Assembly (NCBI GenBank): GCA_017410145.1
Contig: JAFQRJ010000015.1
Span: forward strand, 62,001 to 126,000
DNA: 64,000 nt
Origin: Tyzzerella sp.
GTDB lineage: Bacteria; Bacillota; Clostridia; Lachnospirales; Lachnospiraceae
Reading direction: 5' to 3'
Of this stretch, positions 49,936 to 59,395 are shown piece after piece. The notes beneath the pieces were generated by a model, which was given only the letters and a program-made list of their open reading frames with translations, was not told where the DNA came from and made no database searches. The position numbers and the translations under genes were made by a program. Within the stretch, counting starts at the first letter, position 1; every line of letters begins with the position of its first letter.

Positions 49936-50892
49936 ATGATTATAGACATATTGGGAATTGTAATTGGGTTTGTACTTTTGGTGAAGGGTGCCGATTGGTT
50001 TGTTGACGGTTCTTCTTCGGTAGCCAAGAAACTTCAGATTCCGGCAGTGGTGATCGGGCTGACCATCGTTGCCTTTGGGACAAGCGCTCCGGAATTAGCA
50101 GTGAGTGTTTCGGCTGCCTTGAATGGAAGTAACGATATTGCGTTGGGAAACGTGGTTGGTTCTAATATATTTAACACACTAGTAGTACTGGGTGCCAGTG
50201 CAGCTATTACACCAATTGCAGTTGGGAAAAGCGCAATTAGAAAGGACTATCCAATGTCCATTTTTGCAGCAGTTCTTTTGGGAGTTCTTTGTTTGGATAC
50301 CCTTCTTTTTAAAGCCGATGGCATGAGCATCAGCCGTATGGATGGTATTATTTTACTAATCTGTTTTGCATTTTTCATGTATACAACCGTGAGGGCAGGT
50401 ATAAAAGGCAGAGCGGAAGCGGAAGAAGAAATTGCCAGTTTCCCGATGTGGAAAAGCATTTTATTTATCTTAATCGGACTTGCCGGTATTGTAGGAGGCG
50501 GTCAGCTGACTGTAACCTGTGCAAAGGGACTGGCAAGAGATTTGGGAATGACGGAGGCTGTGATTGGTCTTACAGTAGTAGCTCTTGGCACATCCCTTCC
50601 GGAGCTAGTTACTTCTGTGGTTGCTGCCAAAAAGGGAGAGAGCGACATCGCGGTAGGTAATGTGATTGGCTCTAATATTTTTAACATTTTCTTTATTTTG
50701 GGAACATCCGCAACGATTTTGCCAATGCAGAATCTGGATGCTTCTTATGTATTTGATTTGCTTGTGCTGATTGTGGTGATGGTTGCAACGTTTGTTCCGA
50801 TTGCAATTACCAAGAAGGTGCACAGAAGCGTGGGTATTACGATGGTATTGGCATATGTGGCCTACACCGCATATCTCATTATGCGATTATAG
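49936..50892 (+). CDS. Calcium/sodium antiporter (CaCA family, YrbG-like)
   Basis: A 318-residue membrane protein with about ten segments in two inverted repeats. Each repeat carries the alpha signature: FGTSAPELAVSVSAALNGS followed by NVVGSNIFN, and LGTSLPELVTSVVAAKKGE followed by NVIGSNIFN. It exchanges Ca2+ for Na+ or H+. Single gene. Confidence 0.92.
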   Translation: MIIDILGIVIGFVLLVKGADWFVDGSSSVAKKLQIPAVVIGLTIVAFGTSAPELAVSVSAALNGSNDIALGNVVGSNIFNTLVVLGASAAITPIAVGKSAIRKDYPMSIFAAVLLGVLCLDTLLFKADGMSISRMDGIILLICFAFFMYTTVRAGIKGRAEAEEEIASFPMWKSILFILIGLAGIVGGGQLTVTCAKGLARDLGMTEAVIGLTVVALGTSLPELVTSVVAAKKGESDIAVGNVIGSNIFNIFFILGTSATILPMQNLDASYVFDLLVLIVVMVATFVPIAITKKVHRSVGITMVLAYVAYTAYLIMRL

Positions 50893-50920
50893 ATAAAATC
50901 TTACAAAAGCAGGTAGTTAG

Positions 50921-53900
50921 ATGAAAAACAAAATCAAACAATTTTCGAAAGGTGATTTCAAAGTAGAACAGCCTGACATTCGTTTTTCAACCACACAGAT
51001 TCATATGTCTGTGGGCGAGGGCGAAGTATATGAAGGCAGTTTTCTTATAGAGAATACAAAAGACGGAGATATCAGAGGACTTGTATATCCGTCTTCTTTT
51101 CGTGTGCATTGTTTGGAAGAAGGCTTTGAAGGCAATCCGATCAAAGTGAACTTTACCTATGACAGCAGGGGGCTTACACCGGGGCAGATGGAACAGGGGA
51201 AATTTACTGTAGTATGCAATGGTGGCGAGTACGAGTTACACTTTGATGTGGTGATAGAGAAGCCTTTTATCATGACAGCTTATGGGAAGATTCAGACGCT
51301 TGCAGACTTTAAAAAATTAGCCATTCAGGATTTCGCTGAGGCCAAAAGATTGTTCCGTTCCAGACAGTTTTATGAAGTGTTAAAGTACGAAGACAAGCGA
51401 GTAAGAAATTTATATGAAAATATGCGAACATGGTCCCTTGATGAGCAGGCTTTGGAAGAGTTTCTTGTTGGCATCAAGCAGAAAGAGAAGATTTATCTCA
51501 CTCTGGGGCAGGAAGAATTGGTTTGTGAAAATGTATTGGAGACTCAAAAGTCTTGGATTGACATTCGCAAAAATACATGGGGCCATGGACGGATTTTGTT
51601 TGAGACCGCAGGAGATTTTTTGGAAGTAAAGCAAAATGAAGTGACGACGGATGATTTTGTAGGCAATACATATCGTTTGGAATACTTTGTTCATGCGGAC
51701 AAACTGCATAAGGGTTATAACTATGGAAAGATTTTGGTATCCACACCGTATGAGACATTAAGTATTCCTGTCTCTGTACACCAGGATACTAAACATGATG
51801 AAATGCGTGGCATGCAAGGCATGATCGCAGGACAGGGATTAAAAGAATATTTGGCATTTATTTCCGGGAAAATGAGTGTCAGTGATTGGGCGGGCAAAGC
51901 AATCAAACGCGTGGACCAGTTGCTGGAATTCGAACCGGACAGCGAATATTATCAGTTATTGAAGGCTCATATTTACCTTCGCAGCAGAAGGGAAGAGGAA
52001 GCAAGATGGATTTTAGATAACGGCAGTTATTCGAAGTTTGTCATCGGACGCAAGCCGGAGATTAGTGCGTACTATATGTTTTTAACAGCATTGTTAAAGA
52101 AGGAAACTTTGCACACGAATCGCGTGTTAGAAGAAATTTATCGTGTGTACATGAAGCATCCGTACTCTTGGCAGCTTCTTTGCATGATTATTAATTTAGA
52201 CAATAAATATCGCGACTATAATGACAGAATTCGCGTGTTGGAAAGACAGTTCTTTAATGGGGCCAATCAAATACTTTTGTATGCAGAGGCATATATTTGT
52301 TTTCAGGAGAGAGTACTTTTACTCCGCAAATTAGAATCTTTTGAGATACAGATTTTGAATTTTGCAACCAAATACAAAATGCTTACCAGAGAACTTGCGC
52401 TACATATGTCGGATTTGGTTTGCCAACAGAAAAAATATGATCCTAAGTTGCTTCGTATTTTGGAACGGGCATACCAGATGTATGAGGAGCCGGATATTCT
52501 CCGTGCGATTTGCATGCAGTTGATTAAGGGGAATAAAACAGGAAGTGAATATTTCAAATGGTATGAGCTGGCTGTGAAGCAAGAAATGAAGCTTGCGCAG
52601 CTGTATGAGTATTATATGATGTCCATGAATCCGGAGCGCGTAAGGTGTGCTTTCCCGAGAATTGTTTATCTGTATTTCCTTCGAGGCATTAATCTGGATT
52701 ATCGAAGAACAGCTTTGTTATATGAAAATATTCTCACCTACGAGAGTGAAGATAGTGAAATTTACAAGCAGTACTTCGAACAAATGAAAGTGTTTGCTAC
52801 AGAACAACTGCTAAAACGTCATATCAATGAATCGCTTCGCGTGATTTATAACCGTTTTATCAATCCGAATACCGTTGCTTTGGATGAGTTGGATGCCTTG
52901 TTTGATGTGTGTCATGCATACCAGGTAACAACCCAAATCAAGGGCATGAAGTATGTACTTGTGATTGAAAGTGATGGAAGCGTAAAACAAAGAGTGGCTT
53001 ACAAGGCACAAGAGGGTGCAAAACTATATTTGTACAGCAAGGATGCCAGAATTGTATGGGAAGGAGATAATGGACGCCATTATACAGATTCCATTCCGTA
53101 CGAGACAAGACGTTTGTTTTATGAAATGCGATATTTGGAGCTTTGCAAGAAACGTAAAATCATGAAGGTAACCCATGAGCAAACGGAACCGGCCATTGCA
53201 TTGAACTTTGAAAACTTGAAGTGTTTTGGCATGGATGCTTTTGATATGAAAGAGGTCTTTGTGCTTTGCTCGAAACGAGTCAGAGAGCAAGAGCAGGTAG
53301 AAGATGATTTTCTACTGTATCTTTGTTTTGAATTGATGGAGGAAGGGTATTACGACAAGGCGATTTTAACCTATCTTTCCCAGTATTATTGTGGTGCCAC
53401 ATCTGATATGAAAAAGGTATGGCGGATGGCAAAGGAATATGGAGTGAATGCCAAAAACATTGCGGAGCGTATTATCACACAAATGCTTTTCTCTGAAACC
53501 ATGTTCCAGGAGGAAGAAATTTTCGAAGATTACTATAGCGGACGACCATATTTTAGATTAAAACAGGCATATCTTGCCTATGTGTCAAGAATGTATGTGG
53601 TTTACAATCGTATTATGCCGGGTGATATAATTCGCATTATGCTTCAGGAGTTATCGCAAAAAGAATACCTTGCTGATATTTGTAAAGTGGCTATTTTAAA
53701 ATATTATGTAGGCAAAGAAGTGGAACCGGTGATGCTTTCTTTACTAAAAGAATTTTTCATGGAAATGAATCGAAAACGCCTAGTGTTTCCGTTCTTTTTA
53801 AACTATCCTGTGAAATGGCTAAAGGAAGCTCAAGTTTATGACAAGGTTATGGTAGAATACCAAAGCAGTATCGGTGGCAAGGTGAAAATCGTTTATCGGA

Positions 53901-54211
53901 TTTTACCGTTTAAAGATGCTGTGGTTGAAGAACATTCGGAAACCATACTTCCAAACTACGATGGCGTTTTTGTGAAGGAATTTGTACTATATGAAGGAGA
54001 AATTCTGGAATATTATTTCATAGAAGAAAGTAAAGAAAGACAAATCATCAGTGAGAAAACCAGCTGCGTGAAAGAGCAGATTGTTTATGAGGATGGTAAA
54101 TACGGAAGGTTAAATTTGATTTCTCATTTATCAAAAGAAAAGCAGTATGAAGCGATGCTGCATTACAGAAAAGAGGAACAAGTTGCTGAGGAACTGTTTG
54201 TTACGTATTGA
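50921..54211 (+). CDS. DUF5717 family protein
   Basis: A 1096-residue protein without membrane segments. The N-terminal 110 residues are beta-rich (FSTTQIHMSVGEGEVYEG), the central part (about 320-700) is helical and TPR-like (VDQLLEFEPDSEYYQLLKAH), and the last 130 residues are beta-rich again (KVKIVYRILPFKDAVVEEH). It matches my memory of DUF5717, a lineage-specific family found next to DUF5716. Function unknown; a large scaffold is plausible. First gene of a three-gene unit. Confidence 0.75.
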   Translation: MKNKIKQFSKGDFKVEQPDIRFSTTQIHMSVGEGEVYEGSFLIENTKDGDIRGLVYPSSFRVHCLEEGFEGNPIKVNFTYDSRGLTPGQMEQGKFTVVCNGGEYELHFDVVIEKPFIMTAYGKIQTLADFKKLAIQDFAEAKRLFRSRQFYEVLKYEDKRVRNLYENMRTWSLDEQALEEFLVGIKQKEKIYLTLGQEELVCENVLETQKSWIDIRKNTWGHGRILFETAGDFLEVKQNEVTTDDFVGNTYRLEYFVHADKLHKGYNYGKILVSTPYETLSIPVSVHQDTKHDEMRGMQGMIAGQGLKEYLAFISGKMSVSDWAGKAIKRVDQLLEFEPDSEYYQLLKAHIYLRSRREEEARWILDNGSYSKFVIGRKPEISAYYMFLTALLKKETLHTNRVLEEIYRVYMKHPYSWQLLCMIINLDNKYRDYNDRIRVLERQFFNGANQILLYAEAYICFQERVLLLRKLESFEIQILNFATKYKMLTRELALHMSDLVCQQKKYDPKLLRILERAYQMYEEPDILRAICMQLIKGNKTGSEYFKWYELAVKQEMKLAQLYEYYMMSMNPERVRCAFPRIVYLYFLRGINLDYRRTALLYENILTYESEDSEIYKQYFEQMKVFATEQLLKRHINESLRVIYNRFINPNTVALDELDALFDVCHAYQVTTQIKGMKYVLVIESDGSVKQRVAYKAQEGAKLYLYSKDARIVWEGDNGRHYTDSIPYETRRLFYEMRYLELCKKRKIMKVTHEQTEPAIALNFENLKCFGMDAFDMKEVFVLCSKRVREQEQVEDDFLLYLCFELMEEGYYDKAILTYLSQYYCGATSDMKKVWRMAKEYGVNAKNIAERIITQMLFSETMFQEEEIFEDYYSGRPYFRLKQAYLAYVSRMYVVYNRIMPGDIIRIMLQELSQKEYLADICKVAILKYYVGKEVEPVMLSLLKEFFMEMNRKRLVFPFFLNYPVKWLKEAQVYDKVMVEYQSSIGGKVKIVYRILPFKDAVVEEHSETILPNYDGVFVKEFVLYEGEILEYYFIEESKERQIISEKTSCVKEQIVYEDGKYGRLNLISHLSKEKQYEAMLHYRKEEQVAEELFVTY

Positions 54212-54243
54212 TGATTTAATATACAAGAAGGAGGAGATGTGAT

Positions 54244-55410
54244 ATGCAAAACAGTATCATAGGATATGATTTGAATGAAAGATATTGTCAGATTAGTTAT
54301 TACAATGAACAAATGCAAGAACCACAGACACTGGAAACAATCACATATTCTGTCCATAACTTGTATGAGAGAGCTATTCGGCACGAAAGTGATGAGATTG
54401 TGAATTTGCTGAAAGCGTTCATTGAACAGTCCTTAAGCAAGTTTGAGACTATCGGACAGTTAGTGTTTACCGTGCCGAATTTAAACATTGATATTGTGCG
54501 TATGCTGATGGGAATTGGCAAGCGCATTGGTGTGGATAAAGACAAGATTTATGTGCAGGACTACAAAGAGAGTTTTTGCAATTTTATGATTGACCAACCG
54601 AAGGAGTTATGGCAGTATGAAGCCGCCTTATTCCATTGCGACAGGCGCGAGGTGAAAGCATATATGCTACGCAAACTTCGCACCGGCTATGGAAAGGGAA
54701 GGGATGCCTTTATCACCGTTGACGAGGTGGCAAGGGCACAGATGGAGGAACTTGCAGCTGTTTATCCGGTGTTAAATGTTGACAGAGCCAAGGAGGCAGA
54801 TGTCCGTTTCCGACAATTTGTGCAGGGAGTGTTTGATAAGAAATTAGTTTCTTCTGTATTTCTGGTGGGAGAAGGTTTCGAAAACAACTGGTATCCACAG
54901 TCTTTGAAAGTATTGTGTAATGGCAGAAGAGCATTTCTTGGCAATAACTTATACAGTAAAGGTGCCTGCTATGCCGCATATAAGCGCAGTTTGGATTACG
55001 AAGATTCCTTAATTTATTTGGATGAAACCAAGATGATGGATCAGATTTGTTTGAAATTGCGTTTGCACGGACAGGATAAATGGTATCCGATTGTTTCCTG
55101 GGGAAGCAGATGGTATGAGTCGGATATGCAGTGCGAGATTTTATTAGAGAATACAGATGATATTGAAATACATATCGAATCTTTGGCAGGGGCTGAGATG
55201 CGTGTGGAGCGTGTTTCCTTGGAGGGTCTGCCGAAGCGAAAGAACTATACGTTGAGACTTCAGGTAAAAGTCATGATGTTAAATGAAAAATCTTGCCGCA
55301 TCAGTTTTACAGATGTGGGATTTGGAGAATTTTTCCCGGCAACTGATTTTTGCGTGGAGAAGGAAATACATTTGGGAGGAAGCAATGAGCAGTTTAATTC
55401 TTTGTCATAA
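54244..55410 (+). CDS. DUF5716 family protein, actin/Hsp70-like N-terminus
   Basis: A 388-residue protein. The N-terminus (SIIGYDLNERYCQISYYN) and VFLVGEGFENNW resemble phosphate loops of the actin/Hsp70 ATPase fold; the C-terminal 100 residues are a beta-sandwich (CEILLENTDDIEIHIESLAG), as in Hsp70 substrate domains. This is the layout I associate with DUF5716. AGGAGG precedes the ATG. It overlaps the next gene by 26 bp. Confidence 0.7.
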   Translation: MQNSIIGYDLNERYCQISYYNEQMQEPQTLETITYSVHNLYERAIRHESDEIVNLLKAFIEQSLSKFETIGQLVFTVPNLNIDIVRMLMGIGKRIGVDKDKIYVQDYKESFCNFMIDQPKELWQYEAALFHCDRREVKAYMLRKLRTGYGKGRDAFITVDEVARAQMEELAAVYPVLNVDRAKEADVRFRQFVQGVFDKKLVSSVFLVGEGFENNWYPQSLKVLCNGRRAFLGNNLYSKGACYAAYKRSLDYEDSLIYLDETKMMDQICLKLRLHGQDKWYPIVSWGSRWYESDMQCEILLENTDDIEIHIESLAGAEMRVERVSLEGLPKRKNYTLRLQVKVMMLNEKSCRISFTDVGFGEFFPATDFCVEKEIHLGGSNEQFNSLS

Positions 55411-56161
55411 AAGACGAGCAAAACAGCCGTATGAAATCACGAGAATTCATCGCAGAATTTATACAATTGAAGAACTCTGCTACTATTTGTGCAATCATTT
55501 GTATCTGATTGATTACACAATAATGAATGAACATTTATGCGACTGGTTGGAAGAAGAACTGGAACTTTGTGAACTCTCTGACAATATCAGACAATTGTTG
55601 GAGCAAAACGGAACCATGGAACAGTTCGTTGTGACAATCCTGGCTTATTCCTCCATATACACAACCGGTGAATTAAGTCAAATTCAAGATGTGTTGGAAA
55701 AATTAAAGAATCAAAAGCCGGTGGAAAAACAGAAATACAAAGCAGACAATTTGCTCCAAAGCGGTTCCATAAAATCTGCAATCATGGCGTATTTGGAAAT
55801 TATTCATGGTGAGCGTGATGAAAGCGTAGATGGAAAATTCTACGGGAAAGTATATGGTTGTCTTGGAGCGTGTTACGGCCGATTGTTTCTATATGAAGAA
55901 GCAGCAAAAATGTATGAAGCGGCATTTCAGATATGCGAAGAAGAATCCATGCTGAAAGCCTATTTGTATGCTTGTCGCAATTATATGAATAAGGAAGAAT
56001 ATACAAAACTTCTAGGGCGGAGCCAAATGTATATGAATTTAGATGCAATCATTGCAGAAGAAGTGTTGGAGATTGAAAGAAATGTGCAAGTGTTGCAATA
56101 TGATGATACCCTTATCAATTGGAAGAATCAATATCGCAGACTTAGCACGGGAGAAGTATAA
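55385..56161 (+). CDS. Helical/TPR-like protein of the DUF5717-DUF5716 unit
   Basis: A 258-residue protein: N-terminal helical part (IYTIEELCYYLCNHLYLIDY) and a TPR-like C-terminal half (GSIKSAIMAYLEIIHGE, LFLYEEAAKMYEAAFQIC). ATG 55385 follows GGAGGAAGC within the DUF5716 gene, so it is translationally coupled. A longer in-frame start inside the upstream gene is not supported. Probably works as a complex with the two preceding proteins. Confidence 0.7.
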   Translation: MSSLILCHKRRAKQPYEITRIHRRIYTIEELCYYLCNHLYLIDYTIMNEHLCDWLEEELELCELSDNIRQLLEQNGTMEQFVVTILAYSSIYTTGELSQIQDVLEKLKNQKPVEKQKYKADNLLQSGSIKSAIMAYLEIIHGERDESVDGKFYGKVYGCLGACYGRLFLYEEAAKMYEAAFQICEEESMLKAYLYACRNYMNKEEYTKLLGRSQMYMNLDAIIAEEVLEIERNVQVLQYDDTLINWKNQYRRLSTGEV

Positions 56162-56240
56162 ACAAACAAAAAAAGTGTTGATAAATCATCGAAAATCGTA
56201 TAGACTTACAAGTTAAGAGAAAAAAAGGAGGTTTAAAGTG

Positions 56241-57527
56241 ATGACAGCATATAAAGATTTAAGCGTAGAAGAATTACAGTCATTAAAGAAAGAACTGGAA
56301 GCGCAGTTCGCAGAGATTAAAGCAAAAAATTTGAAGCTTGATATGTCGCGTGGGAAACCGTCGAAAGCACAGTTAGATTTATCCATGGGAATGATGGATG
56401 TTCTCAGCAGTGAGGCAGACCTTACTTGTGAGGAAGGTGTTGATTGCCGTAACTATGGTGTGCTCGATGGTATCAACGAGGCGAAACAGCTTCTTTCAGA
56501 TATGTCAGAGGTGCCAAAGGAAAATATCGTTATTTTTGGTAACTCTAGTTTGAATGTGATGTATGATACCATTTCACGTTCTATGACACATGGTGTTATG
56601 GGAAGTACTCCATGGTGCAAGTTAGATAAAGTAAAGTTTTTATGTCCGGTTCCGGGATATGACAGACATTTTGCAATCACAGAGCATTTTGGTATTGAGA
56701 TGATTAATATACCGATGACACCGGAAGGACCAAATATGGATATGGTGGAAGCGTTGGTAAACAATGATGAAACAGTGAAAGGTATCTGGTGTGTACCGAA
56801 ATATTCAAACCCACAAGGTTACACATATTCAGACCAGACAGTAAGACGTTTTGCAAGATTGAAACCGGCGGCAAAGGATTTCCGTATTTACTGGGATAAT
56901 GCATATACTATTCATCATTTACATGATGATAACCAAGATTACTTAATCGAGATCTTGATGGCTTGTAAACAGGAAGGTAATCCGGACATGGTTTATAAAT
57001 TCTGTTCTACATCAAAGATCAGTTTCCCGGGTTCAGGTATTGCAGCAATTGCGGCGTCTACGGCGAACTTGGCAGATATTCGTAAACAAATGACCATACA
57101 GACAATCGGTCACGATAAGGTGAATCAATTGCGTCATGCACGCTATTTCAAGGATATCCACGGAGTTGTGGAGCATATGAGAAAGCATGCAGATATTTTA
57201 AGACCAAAATTTGAGGCAGTAATTGACGTACTGAACAAAGAGTTAAGCGGACTTGAGATTGGTAGCTGGACACAGCCTCGCGGAGGATATTTTATCTCCT
57301 TTGATTCTTTGGAGGGCTGTGCAAAAGCCATTGTAGCAAAAGCGAAAGAAGCAGGAGTAATCATGACACCTGCAGGAGCTACCTTCCCATATGGAAAGGA
57401 TCCGAAAGACAGCAACATTCGTATAGCACCATCCTTCCCAACACCGGAGGAACTATCTATGGCGGCGAATATCTTTGTACTTAGTGTGAAATTAGTAAGC
57501 ATTGATAAGATTTTAGGAGAAAAATAA
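56241..57527 (+). CDS. MocR-type aminotransferase (PF12897), class I fold
   Basis: A 428-residue PLP enzyme: [14 protein letters not shown] near the N-terminus, [35 protein letters not shown] and the PLP lysine in [12 protein letters not shown]. The family is described as alanine/aspartate aminotransferase-like; the substrate here is not certain. AAGGAGG suits the ATG at 56241 (8 bp). It overlaps gltX by 1 bp, so amino-acid supply and glutamyl-tRNA synthesis are co-transcribed. Confidence 0.88.
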   Translation: MTAYKDLSVEELQSLKKELEAQFAEIKAKNLKLDMSRGKPSKAQLDLSMGMMDVLSSEADLTCEEGVDCRNYGVLDGINEAKQLLSDMSEVPKENIVIFGNSSLNVMYDTISRSMTHGVMGSTPWCKLDKVKFLCPVPGYDRHFAITEHFGIEMINIPMTPEGPNMDMVEALVNNDETVKGIWCVPKYSNPQGYTYSDQTVRRFARLKPAAKDFRIYWDNAYTIHHLHDDNQDYLIEILMACKQEGNPDMVYKFCSTSKISFPGSGIAAIAASTANLADIRKQMTIQTIGHDKVNQLRHARYFKDIHGVVEHMRKHADILRPKFEAVIDVLNKELSGLEIGSWTQPRGGYFISFDSLEGCAKAIVAKAKEAGVIMTPAGATFPYGKDPKDSNIRIAPSFPTPEELSMAANIFVLSVKLVSIDKILGEK

Positions 57528-58984
57528 TGAGTAAAGTTAGAACAAGATTTGCACCGAGTCCAACAGGAAGAATGCATGTTGGAAATCTTAGAACAGCGTT
57601 ATATGCGTATTTGATTGCAAAGCATGAAGATGGAGATTTCCTGCTTCGTATTGAGGATACGGACCAGGAACGTTATGTGGAAGGTGCAGTAGACATTATT
57701 TATCGTACGTTGGAAAAAACAGGTCTCATCCACGATGAAGGACCTGACAAAGATGGCGGATATGGCCCATATGTGCAAAGCGAAAGACAGGCAACTGGCC
57801 TTTATTTAGAGTATGCGAAGAAATTAATTGAGACAGGCCATGCGTATTATTGTTTCTGTGATAAGGAAAGATTGGCTTCCCTTAAGAGTGAGGTAAAGGA
57901 AGGCGGAGAGGAAATCGTTGTTTACGATAAACATTGTTTATATTTAAGCAAAGAAGAAATCGAAGCAAACCTTGCAGCAGGAAAGCCGTATGTTATCCGT
58001 ATTAATATGCCAACCGAGGGAACTACAACTTTCCATGATGATATTTACGGAGATATTACGGTTCCGAACGAGGAATTGGATGATATGATTTTGATTAAAT
58101 CAGACGGATATCCAACCTACAATTTTGCAAACGTAGTAGATGACCATTTGCAAGGCATTACACACGTAGTTCGTGGAAATGAATACTTGTCATCTGCTCC
58201 GAAGTATAACCGTTTATATGAAGCGTTTGGATGGGAAGTTCCTACTTATGTACACTGCCCATTGATTACAGATGAAACGCATAAGAAATTGAGCAAACGT
58301 TCCGGACATTCTTCTTATGAAGATTTGATTGAACAAGGTTATATCACAGAGGCAGTTGTGAATTACGTTGCATTGCTTGGATGGAGCCCGACAGACAATA
58401 CGGAAATCTTCTCATTGGAAGAATTGGTGAAGTCCTTTGATTACCGCCATATGAGCAAGTCACCGGCTGTTTTTGACACGGTGAAATTGAAATGGATGAA
58501 TGGTGAATACCTAAAGGCTATGGACTTTGATAAGTTCTATGAGTTGGCAAAGCCATATATCAAAGAAGTAATTACAAAGGACTATGACTTAAAGAAGATT
58601 GCTTCACTTGTGAAGACAAGAATTGAGGTTTTCCCGGATATCAAAGAACATATTGATTTCTTTGAAGAGCTTCCGGAGTATGATACCGCAATGTACACAC
58701 ACAAGAAGATGAAAACAAACGAAGAAACGTCTTTGGAAGTGTTAAAAGAAATCCTCCCACTTTTTGAAGCGCATGATGACTATACAAATGATGCGTTGTA
58801 TGAAGTGTTAAGAGGTTATGTTGAGGCCAAAGGTTGTAAGAATGGTTATGCAATGTGGCCTGTAAGAACGGCTGTGTCCGGTAAACAAAACACACCGGGT
58901 GGAGCAACTGAGATTATGGAAATCTTAGGAAAAGAAGAATCACTTGCAAGAATTCGCAAGGGAATTGAATTACTTAGTAAATAA
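57527..58984 (+). CDS. gltX: Glutamyl-tRNA synthetase
   Basis: A 485-residue class I synthetase: [17 protein letters not shown] (the HIGH-type motif), [14 protein letters not shown], and HKKLSKRSG (KMSKS) at about 247-255. Charges tRNA-Glu, and in this lineage often tRNA-Gln for later amidation by GatCAB. Ends with a terminator. Confidence 0.96.
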   Translation: MSKVRTRFAPSPTGRMHVGNLRTALYAYLIAKHEDGDFLLRIEDTDQERYVEGAVDIIYRTLEKTGLIHDEGPDKDGGYGPYVQSERQATGLYLEYAKKLIETGHAYYCFCDKERLASLKSEVKEGGEEIVVYDKHCLYLSKEEIEANLAAGKPYVIRINMPTEGTTTFHDDIYGDITVPNEELDDMILIKSDGYPTYNFANVVDDHLQGITHVVRGNEYLSSAPKYNRLYEAFGWEVPTYVHCPLITDETHKKLSKRSGHSSYEDLIEQGYITEAVVNYVALLGWSPTDNTEIFSLEELVKSFDYRHMSKSPAVFDTVKLKWMNGEYLKAMDFDKFYELAKPYIKEVITKDYDLKKIASLVKTRIEVFPDIKEHIDFFEELPEYDTAMYTHKKMKTNEETSLEVLKEILPLFEAHDDYTNDALYEVLRGYVEAKGCKNGYAMWPVRTAVSGKQNTPGGATEIMEILGKEESLARIRKGIELLSK

Positions 58985-58990
58985 TTTTAG

Positions 58991-59025
58991 GGCGGGAAAA
59001 AGTTTCCCGCCTAATGTTCTTTTTG
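58991..59025 (+). terminator. Terminator after gltX
   Basis: GGCGGGAAA pairs with TTTCCCGCC (58991-59011), followed a few bases later by TTCTTTTT. Confidence 0.75.
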
Positions 59026-59032
59026 GGGGATT

Positions 59033-59361
59033 TACGGTGCGAGTGGTGAAGTGTATTAAATTGCACCGTAAGGTATTTGTTTTTTTTATGTGTTGAAATT
59101 AGATTTTACGGTGTGATGATTGTTATGTGTTGAAATGCACCGTAAAGAAATGCTTTATTAATGTGGTCGAATTTGAAATCTACGGTGTGAAAAAAGAAAA
59201 TATTAGTCTGCACCGTAAATATCAGAAAATAACAAATTAAAAATGGAGATATATACGGTGCGAAAAATGAAAATGTCAGTCTGCACCGTAGATATTGCAA
59301 ATCAACAATTCAAAACACAAAAAACTACGGTGCGAAAAAAGAAATTGCAAGTCGCACCGTA
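59033..59361. repeat. Five-copy tandem hairpin array, ~73-bp period
   Basis: Five units at 59033-59070, 59107-59144, 59181-59217, 59254-59290 and 59326-59361. Each starts TACGGTGC or TACGGTGT and ends GCACCGTA, forming an 8-10 bp stem around a variable loop. Starts are spaced 74, 74, 73 and 72 bp. Units 3-5 are also alike inside (GAAAAAAGAAA-type) and in the A-rich spacers, showing recent tandem duplication. Unit 5 pairs over 10 bp (TACGGTGCGA/TCGCACCGTA). No T runs follow the stems. It fills the whole gltX-helicase gap. Confidence 0.85.
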
Positions 59362-59395
59362 AATATTACAAAACAGCAAAAAAAGGGGTATTAAA

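Noticed and set aside
59033..59361. CRISPR array (repeat ~37 bp, spacer ~36 bp geometry)
   Set aside because: The interiors of the repeats diverge while the spacers resemble each other (A-rich, shared AAATATTA-type starts). That is tandem duplication of a hairpin unit, the reverse of a CRISPR pattern, and no cas genes are nearby.
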